DNA of 6,994 nucleotides. It comes from Saprospiraceae bacterium. Lineage in GTDB: Bacteria > Bacteroidota > Bacteroidia > Chitinophagales > Saprospiraceae. This document shows positions 5,301 through 6,994 of the stretch, piece by piece. Below the pieces are notes generated by a model, which saw nothing but the letters and a program-made list of their open reading frames with translations, made no database searches and was not told where the DNA came from. The stretch lies in NCBI GenBank assembly GCA_007128085.1, contig SKYC01000159.1, positions 1 to 6,994 on the forward strand, written 5' to 3'. Position 1 is the first letter of the stretch, and every line of letters begins with the position of its first letter. Position numbers and translations under genes: made by a program.

Positions 5301-6994
5301 AATCCATTGGAAAATTTTGATGGTGGTGATGCCAGCGGAACTTGGTTGGTGAGGTTTATTCATACGTCGACACTTGGAGTAGGTGAGGTTGAGAAAGTAG
5401 GGCTTACCCTTGAGGTGGATGCTCCGACCATTGATCCTGAAGACAACTGTGGGTTGGCGTCATTGGAATATATCGATATTATTGAACCCGGCGATTGCGA
5501 CGATGAGTTTAGCAGCGTGATTACCAGGACCTGGACGGCTACTGACTTCAGTGGAAATCATGCATCTTGTGATCAGGTCATTTCAATTGAAAGAGGTGAA
5601 ATCACGGAGTATGTTGCGCCTCCTTTATGGATTGCCAGTTGTGGTGATAATTTTGACGTGGATCATAACGGATTCCCCCATCCATCTGAGTCGGGATCCC
5701 CGATCATTGAAAGTTGTGAAGAAATTGTCGGAAACTACACCGATGCAGTTATCTACGATGACTGTGGTGGATATAAAGTGATTCGGACATGGACTTTGGT
5801 TGACTGGTGCACAGAGGAAACCGTTGAGCTTACACAGATTCTTAAAGTTGGAAACGACGAAGCTCCTGAATTCGAGGATTGCCCGGATCCGGGTACTCTA
5901 GTGAACGTAAGTACTCGATTCAACGACTGTGTAGGTGACTACATCGCACAGGATCTGAAAGCGATCAACCTTTGCACAGGAGAATATGTAGAAGACATTG
6001 TTGTGACTGCAAGTGCAGGTACGGTGGTATGGAATCAGCAGATCCAAAGGTATCAGGTGTTGAACCTGCCTGTTGGACAGCACACGATCACGTACACTGC
6101 CAACGACGGTTGTGACAATATATCAGTGTGTGAATACACATTGAATGTTATAGATGATGTACCCCCGATTGCTATATGCGATGAGCGTACCAGAGTTTCT
6201 CTGGGAAGCAATGGAGAGGCACTGGTACACGTATCAGCTTGGGACGATGGATCGTATGACAACTGTGGAATTGCCAGCATACTGGCCTACCGCAAAGACA
6301 TCAGACACCTGTTCCCTGCGGCGACTACGCCTTGCCACGACGGCAATCAGAATCCGGACAGAAACGCTCCTCGTGAGTCGATCAAGTTCTGTTGTGCGGA
6401 CATAGCTCAGGGAGGTGAGAACGGCATACCCGGAGTGGTTGAGATCGTAGTAGAGGTAACGGATATATCCGGCAACATGAATATCTGCTGGGTAGAGGTA
6501 GAAGTAGAGGACAAATTGCCACCTGTGGTACAATGTCCTGAAGATGTTGTAATAGACTGTACGTATGAATTTGACTTCCCATTGGGTCAATTGACCGATG
6601 CGGAGTTGAACGCGACGTTTGACGCTGAATTCGGCGGACCTTTAGCGGTAGATAACTGCCAGCTGGAGTTTGAAGACTGGATCATCCAGTTTGATCTGTA
6701 CGACACTCAGTGTGGAGTTGGAGCAGCGGTACCACCGGTAGTAAATCCACCGATGGCTCCGTATACAGCGTACAGAAGAGTATTTATAGCAGAAGATGTA
6801 GATGGCAACCAGGCGAACTGTTTGCAGGACATCGTAATACTGCCAAACTTTGACGATCCGTTCATCGGAGATGATCTACCCTGGCCACAGGGAGACATCA
6901 ACTGGCCGGACGACGAGACGGTTGGATCGTGTCTTGCGAGTGACGACGAGTCATTGAGTCCTGAGGCCCTTGGCAGCGCGCCATTCCTGAGAGA
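2388..6994 (+). CDS. Giant secreted HYR-repeat surface protein (partial, 3' end missing)
   Basis: The frame is open for 1535 codons from the ATG at 2388 to the window edge, with no stop. Residues 1-30 are a signal peptide (basic start, hydrophobic core, likely cleavage near AFSQ). A GEVED-like domain follows (about 85-198). Then come HYR/Ig-like units: HYR1 (205-464) split by an anchor-J-like domain (242-412), HYR2 (473-732) split by an unrecognised segment (500-680), a CNDL...TGNSCWG unit (about 734-825), a CRDVVIDC unit (826-1072) split by a P-domain (about 866-1011), a unit with RTWTLVDWC (1133-1141), a further HYR (about 1163-1256), a DDGSYDNCG unit (1286-1294) and a second EDKLPP/DVVIDC unit (1374 onward). 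HYR domains are extracellular adhesion modules, so an adhesin or cell-surface matrix role is likely but unproven. The protein is cysteine-rich, acidic and poor in lysine, which suits an exported, disulfide- or calcium-stabilised protein. A type IX secretion C-terminal domain would be expected beyond the edge. Confidence 0.9.
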   Translation, partial: MKINYKLKNSMLWCSLLALCLVGTNQAFSQTPISCPGSPGPSSSFDSNINTLELVCESQTINFTGTCPGITGVENQTAQVADLVIGGTYTLNVNYWACNFSQFTSNGAVWIDFDGNGTLDMSEMLGTTSTPFVSGGGQTGTNPTGGVDATYTFTVPSDAEPGTVTMRAMQQETSITPLNPCASFIWGSMVDFSIELIGVDCDIICPEDIVVNNDPGQCGAFVTVPEPEFEGPECGGSVGTIVVLEEDFNNCSQPSGWINTTTSTGSTTPGGCMDALFSYECDSDDTAPFWLSNPGYPSGFEGCIAVIDDDAPGSGIVGVHCIESPVMDLSAGGVELTFDFLTREFLGSGVFIVEAWNGSSWEQIFTESGTTSGSGQTVSLAGFDNSDFQVRFCYDDEGAWAYGIAIDNVIVTGNDPDADPEPPMFTNDYNNTDNASDFYPVGTTTVTFSSQGIGSCQVNITVEDNEAPTFLNCNDIEVTLGGGECGQFLNFDLDVTDNCPPVSATIDGPFCDPCLNPTGAAALACGGPQFTENSIIQFIETPGGGFIEGFCFEQGTGGFPLSPEIFVHIHEEQAPGVVPYVNGGFDPVGTFNFPLSAANNGTCVCLDFPDPVDFSGGGVWIEVQTFEWRAVASPTTCGGTPATGNDSYIVSAACGFASPITFASIGFQNDAPFSVFYNSGDLDAIPDPNAPAACNEYLSGDFIPIGEHCFQYIAEDGSGNIATCEFTITVNEVPNPSLTMVCNDLVNVSLDQNCEALINADMVLEGGPYKCYDDYIIDIETLGGQSVSNPIGGQYIGQNLVVSIEDPDTGNSCWGYLFIEDKLKPVIVCRDVVIDCNDELPTEPAPGIDAPISLLIEDLEDLVGGPVANPRELEYEFDFGFLPLDATVLDVDVRVKMTHSWASQLTIQVEDPNGNLVSVFNVTGGVGCINTANPFDIDVTFDDEGDDAANCNDLARDGDPVRSLMGGFVSFNPLENFDGGDASGTWLVRFIHTSTLGVGEVEKVGLTLEVDAPTIDPEDNCGLASLEYIDIIEPGDCDDEFSSVITRTWTATDFSGNHASCDQVISIERGEITEYVAPPLWIASCGDNFDVDHNGFPHPSESGSPIIESCEEIVGNYTDAVIYDDCGGYKVIRTWTLVDWCTEETVELTQILKVGNDEAPEFEDCPDPGTLVNVSTRFNDCVGDYIAQDLKAINLCTGEYVEDIVVTASAGTVVWNQQIQRYQVLNLPVGQHTITYTANDGCDNISVCEYTLNVIDDVPPIAICDERTRVSLGSNGEALVHVSAWDDGSYDNCGIASILAYRKDIRHLFPAATTPCHDGNQNPDRNAPRESIKFCCADIAQGGENGIPGVVEIVVEVTDISGNMNICWVEVEVEDKLPPVVQCPEDVVIDCTYEFDFPLGQLTDAELNATFDAEFGGPLAVDNCQLEFEDWIIQFDLYDTQCGVGAAVPPVVNPPMAPYTAYRRVFIAEDVDGNQANCLQDIVILPNFDDPFIGDDLPWPQGDINWPDDETVGSCLASDDESLSPEALGSAPFLR
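2640..2981 (+). other. GEVED-like domain with calcium-loop-like segment
   Basis: Residues about 85-198 of the giant protein resemble the GEVED domain of bacterial secreted proteins. VWIDFDGNGTLD starts at 109, a TFTVPSDAEPG-like strand follows, then MRAM (166-169) and a closing WGSMVDFSIEL (186-196) where the GEVEDY signature normally sits. D112, D114, N116, D120 and E123 are spaced as in an EF-hand-like calcium loop. Calcium binding is inferred. Confidence 0.65.
3000..3779 (+). other. HYR domain 1, interrupted
   Basis: The first half (residues 205-236) reads CPEDIVVNNDPGQCGAFV and ends at ECGG, the usual HYR N-terminal pattern. The second half (about 424-464) has FYPVGTTTVTF, then GSCQVNITVED, the usual C-terminal strands. 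Together they make one normal HYR domain of about 75 residues, broken by some 180 residues of inserted sequence. Confidence 0.7.
3111..3623 (+). other. Choice-of-anchor-J-like domain inserted in HYR 1
   Basis: Residues 242-412 open with LEEDFNNCSQPSGW. They continue with ESPVMDLSAGGVELTFDF, a WNGSSWEQI strand, and end with FQVRFCYDDEGAWAYGIAIDNVIVT. This order (DF...GW, SP.xDLS, strand with W..., IDNVxV) is that of the choice-of-anchor-J / cleaved-adhesin jelly-roll family, which often sits in secreted Bacteroidota proteins and can bind glycans or protein. Confidence 0.65.
3804..4583 (+). other. HYR domain 2, interrupted
   Basis: Residues 473-499 (CNDIEVTLGGGECGQF to VTDNC) are an HYR first half. 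Residues 694-732 (FIPIGEHCFQYIAEDGSGN, then ATCEFTITVNE) are the matching second half with the usual GxGN and CxFTxTV strands. The join falls at DNC, the loop that normally reads DNCGG in HYR domains. Confidence 0.7.
3885..4427 (+). other. Unrecognised beta-rich segment inserted in HYR 2
   Basis: Residues 500-680 match no family I can name. The segment is rich in Gly, Pro and aromatic residues and has six or more cysteines. It contains IIQFIETPGGGFIEGFCFEQ, an IFVHIHEEQAPG strand and GGVWIEVQTFEW, a pattern like jelly-roll domains that describe an 'event with a beta-sandwich body'. It is probably a carbohydrate- or ligand-binding-like beta sandwich, but this is a guess from strand pattern. 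Confidence 0.4.
4845..4895 (+). repeat. EDKLxP...DVVIDC repeat, copy 1
   Basis: Residues 820-836 read EDKLKPVIVCRDVVIDC. The same block recurs at 1374-1391, about 554 residues later. It marks the boundary where one extracellular unit ends and the next begins. Confidence 0.7.
4980..5420 (+). other. Proprotein-convertase P-domain-like module
   Basis: Residues about 865-1011 show the P-domain order: DVRVKMTHSWASQLTIQVEDPNG strands (around 892-914, with T898-H899 as in the family's 'ITHT' segment), a TFDDEG turn, an SFNPLENFDGGDASGTWLVRF region (the 'GtWtL' signature), and a final GEVEKVGLTLEV strand. In proteases and Bacteroidota secreted proteins P-domains are accessory, calcium-linked beta-sandwich modules. 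No protease domain is visible in this window. Confidence 0.7.
6507..6560 (+). repeat. EDKLxP...DVVIDC repeat, copy 2
   Basis: Residues 1374-1391 read EDKLPPVVQCPEDVVIDC, matching copy 1 at 820-836 with one extra residue between the two conserved blocks. Downstream, GGP (1416-1418) is followed six residues after its start by DNC (1422-1424), whereas in copy 1 the same GGP (864-866) and DNC (1019-1021) are separated by a P-domain. Confidence 0.7.

Noticed and set aside
2388..6994. Possible frameshift or pseudogene in the large gene
   Set aside because: Reading codon by codon from 2388 found no stop or frame break to the window edge, and domain motifs stay in one frame.

Overview
The window looks like chromosomal DNA from a Bacteroidota member, most likely the Saprospiria (Lewinella/Saprospiraceae type). 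The evidence is a TTG-N19-TAnnTTTG promoter, A-rich leaders without Shine-Dalgarno sequences, a type B L31 protein with an acidic tail, and a giant secreted HYR-repeat protein carrying motifs such as RTWTLVDWC, DDGSYDNCG, TGNSCWG and EDKLPP that I associate with that group. The lineage call is inference from recalled family knowledge, not a search result.

Layout. Bases 1-180 hold no convincing gene, only a small hairpin that might end a gene lying to the left. A leftward block follows: rpmE2 (ribosomal protein L31 type B, 241-540) with a hairpin over its stop codon and a terminator beyond it, then yraN (UPF0102 nuclease-fold protein, 684-1064). rpmE2 has its own well-formed promoter overlapping the last codons of yraN. 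About 710 bases of AT-rich, gene-free DNA (1065-1776) separate this block from a rightward pair.

The rightward pair is a 187-residue secreted protein of unknown function (1777-2340) and, 47 bases later, a very large secreted protein (2388 to beyond the right edge). The large reading frame is open for 1535 codons with no stop. The two genes have nearly the same 20-base start region, so they are probably co-transcribed and translated alike. The large protein has a signal peptide, a GEVED-like domain with a calcium-loop-like segment, and then a chain of HYR/immunoglobulin-like units. Three of these units are split by a foreign domain (a choice-of-anchor-J-like jelly roll, an unrecognised beta-rich segment, and a proprotein-convertase P-domain), each entering at or near the same DNC/ECGG loop. 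Its C-terminus, where a type IX secretion sorting domain would be expected, lies outside the window.

The most notable points are the repeated nesting of domains at one HYR loop, the shared start region of the secreted pair, and a sharp change in valine codon use along the giant gene. Nothing here is a CRISPR array, mobile element or RNA gene that I can support.
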